Shown here piece by piece: positions 49,443-59,500 of a stretch of DNA of 64,000 nt; the first letter of the stretch is position 1; each line of letters opens with the position of its first letter. The position numbers and the translations under genes are program-made. Below the pieces are notes generated by a model. That model saw only the letters and a list, made by a program, of their open reading frames with translations, had not been told where the DNA came from and made no database searches. Source of the DNA: Nonomuraea dietziae. Its GTDB lineage: Bacteria; Actinomycetota; Actinomycetes; Streptosporangiales; Streptosporangiaceae. The stretch is from assembly GCF_014195505.1 (NCBI RefSeq), contig NZ_JACIBV010000001.1:2914001-2978000 (forward strand), read 5' to 3'.

Positions 49443-50251
49443 TTGATCGCTCCTACGGTGACGCCGCGGGTGAGTGTGCGCTGGAAGATGAGGAAGAAGG
49501 CGACCGCGGGGACGATCCCGAGCAGCGCGGCGGCGCTGGACATCGTGGCGTCCATCATCTTCTCGCCCTGGAGCAGGCCGAGGACGACGGGCACGGTCTG
49601 GTTGTCGTTGGAGACCAGGAAGATCAGGGGCAGGAAGAACTCGTTCCACGTCCAGATGAAGAAGAAGATCATCAGGACGCTCAGCGTCGGGCGGCTGATC
49701 GGGACCACCACCGACCACAGCGCTCTGAAACGACCCGCGCCGTCGATGTGGGCCGCGTCGAGGATCTCCCTGGGGAACTGGCCGAGGACGGCGCTGAGCA
49801 GGTAGGTGCCGAAGGCCGACTGGATCACCGTGAAGATGATGATCACGGCCAGCCTGGTGTCGTAGAGGCCCGTCGCCTTGGCCAGGTAGTAGAGCGGGTA
49901 GACCAGCGCCTCCTGCGGCAGGGTGTTGGCCGCGAGGAAGACCACGAGCACCCACATCCTGCCGCGCACCCTGCCGATGCCGATGGCGTAGGCGTTCAGC
50001 ACCGACAGCAGCACCGCGAGCACGGCGACGCTGCCGCTGATGAGCGCGCTGTTGAACAGCTTCTCCCCGAAGTCGACCCTGGTCCAGAAGTCGGCGACCG
50101 CCTCGAGGGAGAGCCCCTCGGGCAGGGAGAAGGGGCCGTTGGCGGTGTAGTCGCGCTTGGACTTGACGGCGTTCAGCGCGACGATCACGAACGGCGCGAC
50201 CATGGCCAGCGCGAGCACGGCGAGCGAGGCCGTCAGGGCGCCCCTTCTCAT
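49439..50251 (-). CDS. Sugar ABC transporter permease, CUT1 (MalG/LacG-like)
   Basis: A 270-residue six-helix permease with the EAA loop DAAHIDGAGRFRALWSVVVPISRP and the C-terminus FQRTLTRGVTVGAIK. Second permease of the right-hand importer; its ATG overlaps the preceding permease's stop (ATGA) and its stop overlaps the GH3 GTG. No ATPase lies in the operon. Confidence 0.9.
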   Translation of the reverse strand: MRRGALTASLAVLALAMVAPFVIVALNAVKSKRDYTANGPFSLPEGLSLEAVADFWTRVDFGEKLFNSALISGSVAVLAVLLSVLNAYAIGIGRVRGRMWVLVVFLAANTLPQEALVYPLYYLAKATGLYDTRLAVIIIFTVIQSAFGTYLLSAVLGQFPREILDAAHIDGAGRFRALWSVVVPISRPTLSVLMIFFFIWTWNEFFLPLIFLVSNDNQTVPVVLGLLQGEKMMDATMSSAAALLGIVPAVAFFLIFQRTLTRGVTVGAIK

Positions 50252-51111
50252 TCGCGCTCCTGCAGGCGTAGGAAGGCGACGGTCACCAGCAGGATGACCA
50301 GCGCGAGCACGGTGGCGATCGCCGAGCCGTAGCCGACGTTGAGCCGCTCGAAGAAGTTGAGATAGGAGAAGTAGGAGGGCACCATCGTGGCGTTGCCAGG
50401 CCCTCCCCTGGTCAGCACGTAGATCGGGCCGAAGACCTTCAGCGCGGCGATCGTGCAGGTCAGCAGCACGACGAAGATCTCGGGCCTGATCTGCGGGATC
50501 GTGACGTGCCAGAACCTGCGCCACCAGGAGGCCCCGTCGAGCTGTGCGGCCTCGTAGAGGGCGGGGTCGACGCGCTGGAGCCCGGCCATGAAGATCACGA
50601 CGGGGTAGCCGAGCTGGAACCACACCATGACGGCCATGACGGTGGGCAGGGCGTAGCCGGGGTCGCCGAGCCAGTTGCGGTCCAGGCCGAGCGGGCCGAG
50701 CAGCTCGTTGAGCGCGCCGTACGACGGGTTGAGCAGCCAGCCCCAGACCACGCCCGCGACCGCCACCGGCAGCACCTGGGGCAGGTAGTAGGCGGCGCGC
50801 AGCACGCTGGGCAGGCGCCTGCCGCGCAGGGTGAACAGCGCGGCCGCCAGCACCAGGCCTAGCAGCGTCGGCACGACCGCCATGGCGACGATCAGCGCCA
50901 CGTTGTGCTGGAAGGACTGCCAGAACCGCTCGTCCCTCAGCAGCCGCGCGTAGTTGTCGAGGCCGATCCAGCGCGGCGCCCCCACCCCCGACCAGCGGGT
51001 GAAGCTCGCCGCCACGTTCATGCCGAACGGCACGACGATGACGGCGAGGATCAGCACCGCGCTGGGCGCCAGGTAGAGCCAGTAGCCCCTGCCCGCCCTA
51101 GTCGCCGACAT
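50248..51111 (-). CDS. Sugar ABC transporter permease, CUT1 (MalF/LacF-like)
   Basis: A 287-residue permease with EAA loop EAAQLDGASWWRRFWHVTIPQIRP and the conserved TRGGPGNATMVPSYFSYLNFF segment of MalF/UgpA-type subunits. It begins 14 bases inside the binding-protein gene and ends in an ATGA overlap. Partner of the next permease in a heterodimeric channel. Confidence 0.9.
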   Translation of the reverse strand: MSATRAGRGYWLYLAPSAVLILAVIVVPFGMNVAASFTRWSGVGAPRWIGLDNYARLLRDERFWQSFQHNVALIVAMAVVPTLLGLVLAAALFTLRGRRLPSVLRAAYYLPQVLPVAVAGVVWGWLLNPSYGALNELLGPLGLDRNWLGDPGYALPTVMAVMVWFQLGYPVVIFMAGLQRVDPALYEAAQLDGASWWRRFWHVTIPQIRPEIFVVLLTCTIAALKVFGPIYVLTRGGPGNATMVPSYFSYLNFFERLNVGYGSAIATVLALVILLVTVAFLRLQERE

Positions 51112-52384
51112 CGGCGAGGTTGTCGTTGTACGGCCCCGCCAGCTCGTCGAGCACCTGCTGCGGCGTCTTGGTGGCGTTGATGAGCTCCTGCACGCCCGCG
51201 ACGAGCACGTCGTAGTAGCCGGGGGCGGGCCAGTCGGGGTAGAAGGCGAGGCCGTCCTGGCCCGCGAGCCTGCCGAAGTTCTCGATCAGCTCCTTGCTCT
51301 TGGGGTCGGTGATGGCCGAGGTGTCGGCGGCCACGGGGATGCCGCCCGAGTTGCCGAGGAGGTTCTGGATCTCCTTGCTCATCGTGATGTCGATGAAGTC
51401 GTAGGCGAGCTCCTTGTTCTTCGCGCGCTCGGGCACGACCCACAGGTTGCCGCTGGAGCCCGGTGCCATGCGGCTGCCGGGCCACAGGAAGGTGCCCCAC
51501 TCGAAGTCCTTCACCGTGGACTGCACGGTGCCGTACCACCAGCTGCCTGACACCATCATCGGGAACTTGCCGGCCATGAACGCGTCGCCCATGTCCTGGG
51601 CCTTGAGCCCGGCGGCGTCCTTGCTGATGTAGCCCTTCTTGACCCAGTCGGCCATGGTCTGGGCGGCGTAGGTGAGCTCGGGGCCCTTGAAGTCGGTCCT
51701 GCCCTGGTAGAGCTGGTAGGCGTTGACCCACGGGCGCTGCGCCTTGCTGAGCGCGAGCTGGTAGAAGACCTGCTGGGCGGGGTACTCGGCGCCGCCCATG
51801 GCCAGCGGTGTCTGGTCCTTGGCGACGAAGGCGTCCATCACCTTCGTGAACTCCTCGAAGGTCGTGGGCACCTCGAGCCCGGCCTTCTCGAAGAGCTTCT
51901 TGTTGTAGTAGACCATGACGAACTCGCCGTAGTTGGGCACGCCGTACCAGTTGCCCGACCCCATGATGCCGCGCTCGTCGTACCTGGCGGTGGTCTGCAG
52001 GCTGCCGGTCAGCAGCTTGTCCCAGCCCCGCTCGGCCGCCTCGGCGCTGAGGTCGGTGAGCAGTCCGGCCTTGGCCAGCGCGCCCGCCGTGGCGTTGCCC
52101 TTGTTGTACTCGGTCAGGTCGGGGGCGGCGTCGGAGTTGAGCACCTGCGAGGCGGTCTTCTGCATCGCCTCGAACCCCTTCTCCTCGAACTTCACCTTCA
52201 CGCCGGGGTGCGTGGCCTCGAACTTCTTGATCGCCTCGGCCCACGCCTTGGCCATGGCGCTGTCGGGGCCCTCGTAGTGCCACAACGTGAGGGTCTTGGC
52301 CTCCTGCGGTGAGGGGGCTTCGGCCGTGGCGCCGCAGGCGGTCAGCACCAGGGTGGCCGCGACGGCCAGCGCTAGTCTGCGCAT
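51098..52384 (-). CDS. Sugar ABC transporter substrate-binding lipoprotein, CUT1
   Basis: A 428-residue binding protein with leader MRRLALAVAATLVLTACG; Cys18 is the lipobox Cys. The body has TLTLWHYEGPDSAMAKAW, GVPNYGEFVMVYYNKKLFEKAGLEVPTTFEEF and GSGNWYGVP motifs of extracellular solute-binding family 1. The ATG at 52384 was preferred over one at 52390 because CAGGAG lies six bases upstream of it. It starts two bases after the GH31 stop. It probably captures oligosaccharides released outside by the secreted GH3 or other hydrolases. Confidence 0.92.
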   Translation of the reverse strand: MRRLALAVAATLVLTACGATAEAPSPQEAKTLTLWHYEGPDSAMAKAWAEAIKKFEATHPGVKVKFEEKGFEAMQKTASQVLNSDAAPDLTEYNKGNATAGALAKAGLLTDLSAEAAERGWDKLLTGSLQTTARYDERGIMGSGNWYGVPNYGEFVMVYYNKKLFEKAGLEVPTTFEEFTKVMDAFVAKDQTPLAMGGAEYPAQQVFYQLALSKAQRPWVNAYQLYQGRTDFKGPELTYAAQTMADWVKKGYISKDAAGLKAQDMGDAFMAGKFPMMVSGSWWYGTVQSTVKDFEWGTFLWPGSRMAPGSSGNLWVVPERAKNKELAYDFIDITMSKEIQNLLGNSGGIPVAADTSAITDPKSKELIENFGRLAGQDGLAFYPDWPAPGYYDVLVAGVQELINATKTPQQVLDELAGPYNDNLADVGD

Positions 52385-52386
52385 CG

Positions 52387-54612
52387 TCATCTCCTGAACG
52401 AGACCCGCTTGGGCCCCGTGCTCGTCAGGACACCGCGGGTGCGGGTGACCGTGGTCTCCCCGTCGGTGTCGTGGATGGTGGTACGGCCGTCGCCGTCCCC
52501 GAAGGAGACGACGGTGATCTCGGGGTGGTCGCCCACGGTGTCGCCGGGCTCGGCGGTCGGGATCAGGGCGCCGTGCCGGACGAACAGCGGGATCTGGTCG
52601 AGCGGCTTGATCACGGTCACGTAGCGCCCGCCGGTCAGCGTCTCGCCGCTCCACCAGTCCACCCAGTCGCCCTGCGGCAGGTAGACCTGGCGCTCGCCGG
52701 TGGGCGAGGTCATGGGCGCCACGAGCAGGTCACGGCCCAGCAGGTACTCCAGGTCGGCGCGCCAGGCGACGGGGTCGTCCGGATGGTCGACGCACAGCGC
52801 GCGCATCATGGGCGTCCCGGTGCGCGCCGACTCGACGGCCGCGGAGTAGAGGTAGGGCATCAGCGAGTACCTGAGCCTGATCGCCGCCCTGACCTCCTCC
52901 TCGACGGCGGGGAACTCCCACGGCTCGCGGCTGGTCGTGCCGTGGAAGCGGACCAGCGGCGACAGCGCGCCGAACTGCGCCCAGCGCACGTAGAGGTCGT
53001 CGGAGGGGGTGCCGGTGAAACCTCCCGCGTCGTGGCTCCAGAACGGGATGCCCGACAGGCCGTGCGACAGGCCGCCGCGGATGGTCGAGCCCATGGCGGC
53101 GTAGCTGGTGGCGATGTCGCCGCTCCACTGCGCGCTGTGCCGCTGGCCGCCGAGGAAGGAGGAGCGGGCCCAGACCAGGGTGTGACCGTGCACCTCCCTG
53201 GTGACCTCCGCCACGGCGTCGTTGAAAAGCAGCGAGTAGACGTTGTGCAGTTCGAGGCCGCTCATGCCGTTGTGCGCCCGCGCGTCGTGCGGCACGCCCT
53301 CGGCGAAGTCGGTCTTGAAGACCTGCACGCCCTGCTGGAGCAGCGGCCTGAGCAGTCCCTGGAACCAGGCGACCGCCTCGGGGTTGGTGAGGTCGACGAA
53401 GGCGCAGGCGGGGTAGGAGCCGTGCCAGCAGTCCGCGACGTACACCTCTCCTTCCTGGTTCTTCAGGAAGTAGTCGGTGGCCTCGGCGAAGAGCGGGCTG
53501 AGGTGGGAGACGTAGGGGTTCATCCAGAGGCAGACCTTGAAGCCCATCCCGTCCAGCTCGGCCAGCATGGCGTCGGGGTCGGGGAAGCGGTCGGGGTCCC
53601 AGCGCAGGTCGGACCAGTGGCCCTCGGTCTGCCAGTAGGTGTCGAGGTGGAGCACGTCGCAGGGGATGCCGCGCTCGCGGATCTTCTTCGCCCTGTCCAG
53701 CACGCGTTCCTGGGTGTCGACGAAGAAGCCCGAGGAGATCCAGGTGCCGAACGCCCACTTCGGCGGCAGCGCCGGACGGCAGGTCAGCAGGTCGAACCGG
53801 TCGAGCACCTCCGAGGGGGTGGGCCCCGCGATGACGTAGTAGTCGATGAGGTCGTCGGGGACGATGATCTGCACGGTGCTGTGCGTGGTCTGGCAGACGT
53901 CGAACTCCGTCGGCAGCCCGCTGTCGACCAGCAGCCCGTAGCCCCTGCTCGACAGGTAGAACGGCACGTTCTTGTAGGCGCGCTGCGACTCGGCGCCGAA
54001 GGCGTCGAAGTTCCACATCAGGGGGCGCTGGCCGCGCTTGTCCAGCGGGGTGAAGGACTCACCGAAGCCCGCGAACGCCTCGTCGGGCGCCGCCACGAGG
54101 CTCTCGTGGTAGGCGACGGGGCCCGTGGCCAGGGAGCGGCCGAAGGGCAGGGTCCTGAGCCTGCCGCTGATGTCGGTGTGGCCGGGGTCCTGCTCGGTCA
54201 GCAGCCCGCCGGCCGCGTCGGTGAAACGCAGGTGGAAGGGGGCCAGCGTGATCTCGGCGCGGACGGCTCCCGCGTCCACGACGAGCCGGCCGGAGCCGCC
54301 GTCGAGCCCCTCCAGTGTGGCGGGGTGGGCGCCGGGACTGACCAGGGCGATGGCGCGGGAGGAGCGGGTCCGGGCGTCGGCGTCCTGGGCGAGCCGCACC
54401 CTGATCACGCCCTCGCCCGCCGCTCCCACCTGCACCACCAACGTCTCCTCCGCGCCGGTGAACGCCTTGAGCGTGACGCCCTCCCCGTCGGCGGCGACGA
54501 CCTCGGCGCGCGTCACCGCGGACAGCCCCTCCTCGCCGCGCTCGCGGACCGGCAACTCGGGCGGGTCGGCGACGAAGTACTCGTGGGGGACCAGCGGGGG
54601 CCGGTACGGCAT
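52387..54612 (-). CDS. Glycoside hydrolase family 31, alpha-xylosidase (YicI-like)
   Basis: A 741-residue cytoplasmic enzyme (no signal peptide). It has an N-terminal beta-sandwich, then the GH31 barrel with PPKWAFGTWISSGFFVDTQE, VLHLDTYWQTEGHWSDLRWD, nucleophile Asp in QVFKTDFAEGVPHDA, acid/base Asp in AQWSGDIATSYAAM, and PFWSHDAGGF. The KTDFxExxPxDA form is that of alpha-xylosidases such as YicI rather than WxDMNE alpha-glucosidases. It would remove alpha-1,6-xylose from xyloglucan oligosaccharides after import. The ATG at 54612 is supported by AAGGAG seven bases upstream. It is the first gene of a six-gene leftward operon whose promoter carries a ROK/XylR-like site. Confidence 0.9.
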   Translation of the reverse strand: MPYRPPLVPHEYFVADPPELPVRERGEEGLSAVTRAEVVAADGEGVTLKAFTGAEETLVVQVGAAGEGVIRVRLAQDADARTRSSRAIALVSPGAHPATLEGLDGGSGRLVVDAGAVRAEITLAPFHLRFTDAAGGLLTEQDPGHTDISGRLRTLPFGRSLATGPVAYHESLVAAPDEAFAGFGESFTPLDKRGQRPLMWNFDAFGAESQRAYKNVPFYLSSRGYGLLVDSGLPTEFDVCQTTHSTVQIIVPDDLIDYYVIAGPTPSEVLDRFDLLTCRPALPPKWAFGTWISSGFFVDTQERVLDRAKKIRERGIPCDVLHLDTYWQTEGHWSDLRWDPDRFPDPDAMLAELDGMGFKVCLWMNPYVSHLSPLFAEATDYFLKNQEGEVYVADCWHGSYPACAFVDLTNPEAVAWFQGLLRPLLQQGVQVFKTDFAEGVPHDARAHNGMSGLELHNVYSLLFNDAVAEVTREVHGHTLVWARSSFLGGQRHSAQWSGDIATSYAAMGSTIRGGLSHGLSGIPFWSHDAGGFTGTPSDDLYVRWAQFGALSPLVRFHGTTSREPWEFPAVEEEVRAAIRLRYSLMPYLYSAAVESARTGTPMMRALCVDHPDDPVAWRADLEYLLGRDLLVAPMTSPTGERQVYLPQGDWVDWWSGETLTGGRYVTVIKPLDQIPLFVRHGALIPTAEPGDTVGDHPEITVVSFGDGDGRTTIHDTDGETTVTRTRGVLTSTGPKRVSFRR

Positions 54613-54647
54613 GGGGCACTCCTTCGAGGGGCTGCGTTGAGCTTTAA

Positions 54648-54675
54648 TTAGTTTGCTTGCTATACCAACAAACGT
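54648..54675. promoter_or_regulatory. ROK/XylR-like operator, site 2
   Basis: TTAGTTTGCTTG, then CTATA, then CCAACAAACGT form an imperfect inverted repeat. It shares the TTAGTTTG/CAAAC arms with the site at 38736-38765 and with known XylR operators. It lies in the 86-base gap between the divergent GH31 and GH42 genes, so one bound repressor could shut both. Confidence 0.65.
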
Positions 54676-54698
54676 CAACGGAAATCCCAGGGAGCGCG

Positions 54699-56564
54699 AT
54701 GTTCTACGGCGGCGACTACAACCCCGAGCAGTGGCCGGAGGAGGTCTGGAAGGAGGACGTCGCGCTGATGCGGCGCGCGGGGGTGAACCTGGTGACCGTG
54801 GGCGTCTTCTCGTGGGCCAGGCTCGAACCCTCGCCGGGCGTGTACGACTTCACCTGGCTCGACACCGTCATGGACCTGCTGCACGAAGGCGGCGTCCAGG
54901 TGGACCTGGCAACGCCGACCGCCTCTCCCCCTCCGTGGTTCTCACTCCTGCACCCGGACGCGCTGCCGGTCACGGCCGAGGGGACGCGCCTGACGCACGG
55001 CAGCAGGGACACCTACTGCGTCAGCGCGCCGCCGTACAGGCAGGCCTCGATGTCCATCGCGAGGGCGCTGGCCGAGCGCTACCACGCGCATCCGGCGCTG
55101 GCGATGTGGCACGTGCACAACGAGTACGGGACGCGGTGCCACTGCGACCACGTGGCCGCCGCGTTCAGGCAATGGCTGGAGATCAGGTACGGCGCGCTGG
55201 CGGCGCTGAACGAGGCGTGGACGACCGCGTTCTGGAGCCAGGGCTACTCGGCGTGGGAGCAGGTGACGCCGCCGCGCGCCACCCAGTACCTGCCCAACCC
55301 CTCGCAGGCCCTCGACTTCAGGCGCTTCCTGTCCGACGAGCTGCTCGGCCACTTCACCGCGCAGCGGGACCTGCTGAAGTCCTTCACCCCGCACCTGCCG
55401 GTGACCACGAACTTCGTCTTCGGCGACTGGGTGCCGGTGAACCACCAGAGGTGGGCGAGGGAGGTGGACGTGGTCGCGATCGACCACTACCCGTCGGGAC
55501 CCGGCACGACGGCCGTGGAGGAGGGCGCGTTCGCCGCCGACCTGGCGCGCTCGTGGGCGGGAGGACGGCCGTGGCTGCTGATGGAGCAGGCGGCGGGGGT
55601 GGTCTACACCGGCGCCCGGATGGTGGCCAAGCGCGAGGGCGAGACGATCAGGCACAGCATGCAGCACGTGGCGAGAGGCGCGGACGGCGTGCTGTTCTTC
55701 CAGTGGCGCGCCTCGAGGGGCGGCGCCGAGCAGTGGCATGCGGGGATGGTGCCGCACGCGGGCCCCTCCTCCCGCCTGTTCGGCGAGATCTGTGAGCTCG
55801 GCGCGCTGCTCTCGGACACCGAGGCCGACGGCGAGGTCGCCGCCGAGGTCGCGCTGCTCTGGGACGCGGAGGCGTGGTGGGCGCTGGGATCGCCCGGCCT
55901 GCCCTCCCTCGAGCTCGACTACCTCGACGCGCTGCGGCAGGCCCACCGCGTGCTCTACCACCACGGCCACACCGCCGACTTCGCCGCGCCCTCGGCCGAC
56001 CTGTCGCGCTACCGCGCGGTCCTGGTGCCCAGCCTCTACCTGCTCTCCGACGCCGACGCCGCCAACCTGGCCCGCTACGTCGAGGCGGGCGGGACCCTGG
56101 TCGTCTCCTTCTTCAGCGGCGTGGCCGACGAGCACGCCAGGGTACGGCTGGGCGGCTATCCCGGAGCCCTGCGCGACGTGCTGGGCGTCAGGGTGGAGGA
56201 GCTGCGCCCCCTCGACGGGCCGGTGTCGCTGACGCACGGCCTGACCGGCACGCTGTGGAGCGAGGTCGTCCACCTGGAGGGCGCGACGGCCGTGACCGCC
56301 TACCCCGACGGCGCTCCCGCGATCACCCGCAGGCGGGGCGCGTTCTACCTGTCCACCCGCCTCGACGACGCCGGATACGCGTGGGTGCTGCGGCAGGCGG
56401 GGCTGGCGATGCCGGACTCGCCCGTCGAGCTGGTCAGGCGCGGCGACACCGTGTTCGCGATCAACCACACGGACCTGCCGCACACCGTCGCGGGCCCTGG
56501 CGGCGGGCCACTCCGCCTGGAGCCAGGACAGGTGCGCCTCTATCCGGCGCAGACCTCGCGGTAG
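54699..56564 (+). CDS. Glycoside hydrolase family 42 beta-galactosidase
   Basis: A 621-residue GH42 enzyme. It has the opening GGDYNPEQWPEEVWKEDVALMRRAGVNLVTVGVFSWARLEP, the acid/base Glu in WHVHNEYG, the nucleophile Glu in LLMEQAAG, and the A4-type CHCDHVAAAF zinc-site region. A trimerization domain from about residue 390 and a C-terminal beta domain complete the usual architecture. There is no signal peptide, so it should cleave beta-galactosides in the cytoplasm, such as the galactose branch of xyloglucan. The ATG at 54699 follows CAGGGAG. It is divergent from the GH31 operon. Its end overlaps the convergent kinase gene by 25 bases. Confidence 0.93.
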   Translation: MFYGGDYNPEQWPEEVWKEDVALMRRAGVNLVTVGVFSWARLEPSPGVYDFTWLDTVMDLLHEGGVQVDLATPTASPPPWFSLLHPDALPVTAEGTRLTHGSRDTYCVSAPPYRQASMSIARALAERYHAHPALAMWHVHNEYGTRCHCDHVAAAFRQWLEIRYGALAALNEAWTTAFWSQGYSAWEQVTPPRATQYLPNPSQALDFRRFLSDELLGHFTAQRDLLKSFTPHLPVTTNFVFGDWVPVNHQRWAREVDVVAIDHYPSGPGTTAVEEGAFAADLARSWAGGRPWLLMEQAAGVVYTGARMVAKREGETIRHSMQHVARGADGVLFFQWRASRGGAEQWHAGMVPHAGPSSRLFGEICELGALLSDTEADGEVAAEVALLWDAEAWWALGSPGLPSLELDYLDALRQAHRVLYHHGHTADFAAPSADLSRYRAVLVPSLYLLSDADAANLARYVEAGGTLVVSFFSGVADEHARVRLGGYPGALRDVLGVRVEELRPLDGPVSLTHGLTGTLWSEVVHLEGATAVTAYPDGAPAITRRRGAFYLSTRLDDAGYAWVLRQAGLAMPDSPVELVRRGDTVFAINHTDLPHTVAGPGGGPLRLEPGQVRLYPAQTSR

Positions 56565-59500
56565 GGCACCTCGTCGAAGTGCTCGCGCCACTCGGTCTCG
56601 GTGAGCTCCCTGCCCGCGCGCCCGCAGACCAGCCGCGCCATCCTGGCGGGGTCCACCACGAACTCGTGGACCAGGCCGTCGGCCTCGGCGACGTAGAGCA
56701 GGCCGCCGTCGGGGCTGAAGGCCACCCCGCCGCCGCCCGGCACGCCCGCGAAGTAGGCGCTCATCGCGCCGCCGAGCCGCCTGCGCGCCCCCACGTCCCA
56801 CACCTGCAGGGTGCCGGGGGCGTCGCCCACGCTGGCCAGCAGGTCGCCTCCAGGCGAGAAGGCCAGGTGCGCGACCCGTTCGGCCACGCCTCTGAGCAGC
56901 GGCGACGGCTTGCCGCCTGCGTCGATCGCGCGCAGCGCGATCCTGCCCATGCTGTCGCCGCTGACGGCCATGACGCCCTTGTCGCTGATGGCCAGGACAC
57001 CCTCGCCGAACCCGTCGCCGAGGGGCCTGCCGGTGGCCACGTCGTAGAAGCGGCCGTCGAAGGAGGCCTCGCGCCTGCCGTCGGGCGTCAGCACACCCCC
57101 GGGACTGCGGGTCCTGAGGGTGGCCAGCCGGCGACCTGTCCTGGCGTCGATCCTGGTCAGCCTGAAGTCGACGGGCGCCTGCGTGAGGGCGGTGGTGACG
57201 ACGAGCGTGCCGCCGTCGCGGGTGAACTGCGTCCCGGACGGCGGCATGCCGTACGGCTGGGGCGCCGTCCAGAGCCGCCGGCGGGTGCTCAGGTCCCACA
57301 GCGTCATCGGCCCGTCGTCGGCGACGGTGAGCAGCCGATCGCCCGAGTGCGCGAAGGTCGCCTGCCCGGTGGCGGGGAGGACCCAGACCTTGCGGCGGCG
57401 GGCCACGTCCCACAGCACCGTGGTGTGGTCGTCCGGCATGGTCACCGCCCACCGGCCGTCGGGGCTGAGCCGGGTGCCGTACGGGGCGCGGTCCAGGCGG
57501 AAGTCGGTGACGCGCGGGGTCAGGTCGAGAGTGACGACCGTGTCGTCGAGCAGGTAGCGCAGGTCCTGCCCGTCGAAGCGGACGTCGCTCACCTCCCCCT
57601 CCGCCCGGTAGGCGAGGATCTCCCGCTGGTCGGCGACCCGCCAGACGCGCAGGGAGCGGTCGGCGAAGGCGGCCAGGTGGCGGCCGTCCGGGCTGAAGCG
57701 CAGTCCCCTGGCCGTCGCCCCGCACAGCTCGCAGGACGGCGCGGCCGGCCAGTACTCGTGCTCGCCTCCGGGAAGCGGGCGCTGCCGTCCCGTCGCGGGG
57801 TCGACGAGCTTGATCTCCCTGCCCGCGCAGGCCAGGGTCGCGCCGTCGGGGCTGAAGGCCGCCGCGTACGGCTGGTCCTCGCACGCGGCGCTCAGCCGGT
57901 CGTCGGTGGTCCAGGAGGGCAGGCGGCGCACGTAGAAGCGCGGATCGCCCGGCACGACGAGCAGCCGTCCCTTCCTGTCGACGAGCGGGTGCTGCCGCCC
58001 GACGTACCCCTCGTCGAGGAGCGTGCCGAACGTGCGGTCCGCTTCGTGGTCCCACAGGTGGATCACCTCGTCGGTGAGGCTGACCGCCAGCGTGGACTCG
58101 CTGTCGCCGTACTCCGCCGAGCGTCCGCCGGAGCCCTCGGGCATCGCCTTGCGCGCCACGAGCCCGCCCGTCGCGACGTCCCATACGGTGATCCACTTGT
58201 CGGTCGTCACGGCGACCCTGCGTCCGCTGCCGTTGACCGACACGCCCGACAGGTGCTCGCTCTCCAGGCCGGGTACGGCCCAGCTGGCCGTCCTTGCGCC
58301 GGTCCGCACGTCGTGGACGGCCACGCCGCTCTCGCTGACGCTGACCAGCGAGCGCCCGTCGTGGCTGAGCACCCGCCGCGCCACCCCGTTGACCGGCGGA
58401 TCGCGGAAGGCCGCCCGCTCGCTCTGCTGGAAGGCCGACATCAGCGCCGAGCGGGTGTCGGGGCCCGGCGAGATCCGCCAGGCCGCGACGGCCAGCAGCA
58501 TCGCCTTGACCGGGTCGCCCGCCCGCAGCGCGGCCGTCTCCAGCGCGACGTTCCTGGCCGTGGCCGTGTCGCGCTGGGCATCGGCCCTCCTGCCCTGCCA
58601 GAGCGCGAGGCCGCCCGCGACCAGCGCCACGGCCAGCGACCCTGCGAGCGCGAGCGTGGTCAGCCTGCGGCGGCGGGTCCGCCTCCTGGTCAGCTCGGTG
58701 CCGGCGCGCAGGTAGTCGCGTTCGGTGGGGGTGAGGGTGACGTGCTTACGGCCGGTGGCCGCCCAGTTCAGCACGTTCTCCAGGCGGCTGCCCTGCAACA
58801 GGTCGCCGTCGCGGCGCCCGTGCTCGGCCCACTGCCTCGCGGCGGCGCTGAGCCCGTTGAGGACGGCGAGGCCCTCTCTGTCCGCCTCGACCCACCTGCG
58901 CAGCCTCGGCCAGGCGCGCAGCAGCGCCGGACGGGAGAGCGCGACCAGGCCGTCCCTCTCGGTGACGACGTAGGAGAAGGCGCGCAGGATGCGCTCGACC
59001 GCCTCCTGCGGCCTGCCGTCCACGAGCTCGGCCCTGGGCGCCCACCTGCCGGTCTCCTGCCCGTCGTCGCCGACGGCGACCAGGCGGAGGAAGACCTCGG
59101 CGGCCAGCTCGCGCTCGCGCGGGCCGAGCCCCGTGTAGGCGTCCTCGGCGATGGTGCCGAGCGAGGGATCGTCCGTGTCGTGGACGTGCACGCCCCTGGC
59201 CGTCCGGCTTCCTGCCGCCAGCAGGCCGGGTGTGTCGCGGGCGCCGCCGCTGACCAGGGCGAGCAGCAGCTCGCGCGCGGTCGGCCTGGCGGCGGGCTCC
59301 TTGTCCATGGCCGCGCCCACCAGCGCGCGCAGCTCGGGCGGCAGCGGGCTCAGGTCGGCGGAGTCCGACAGCACCCTGTGCATGACGCCGCCCAGGTGGT
59401 CGGCGTGGAAGGGGTCGCGGCCGGTCGCGGCGAAGAGCACGACGGCGCCCCAGGCGAAGACGTCCACCGCGGGAGTGGCGCGCGCACCCGTGAGGACCTC

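Noticed and set aside
46575..49955. Long 1126-residue reading of the secreted GH3 frame
   Set aside because: The first 170 codons are an out-of-frame read of the upstream permease; the GTG at 49442 followed by a signal peptide and overlapping the permease stop is the real start.
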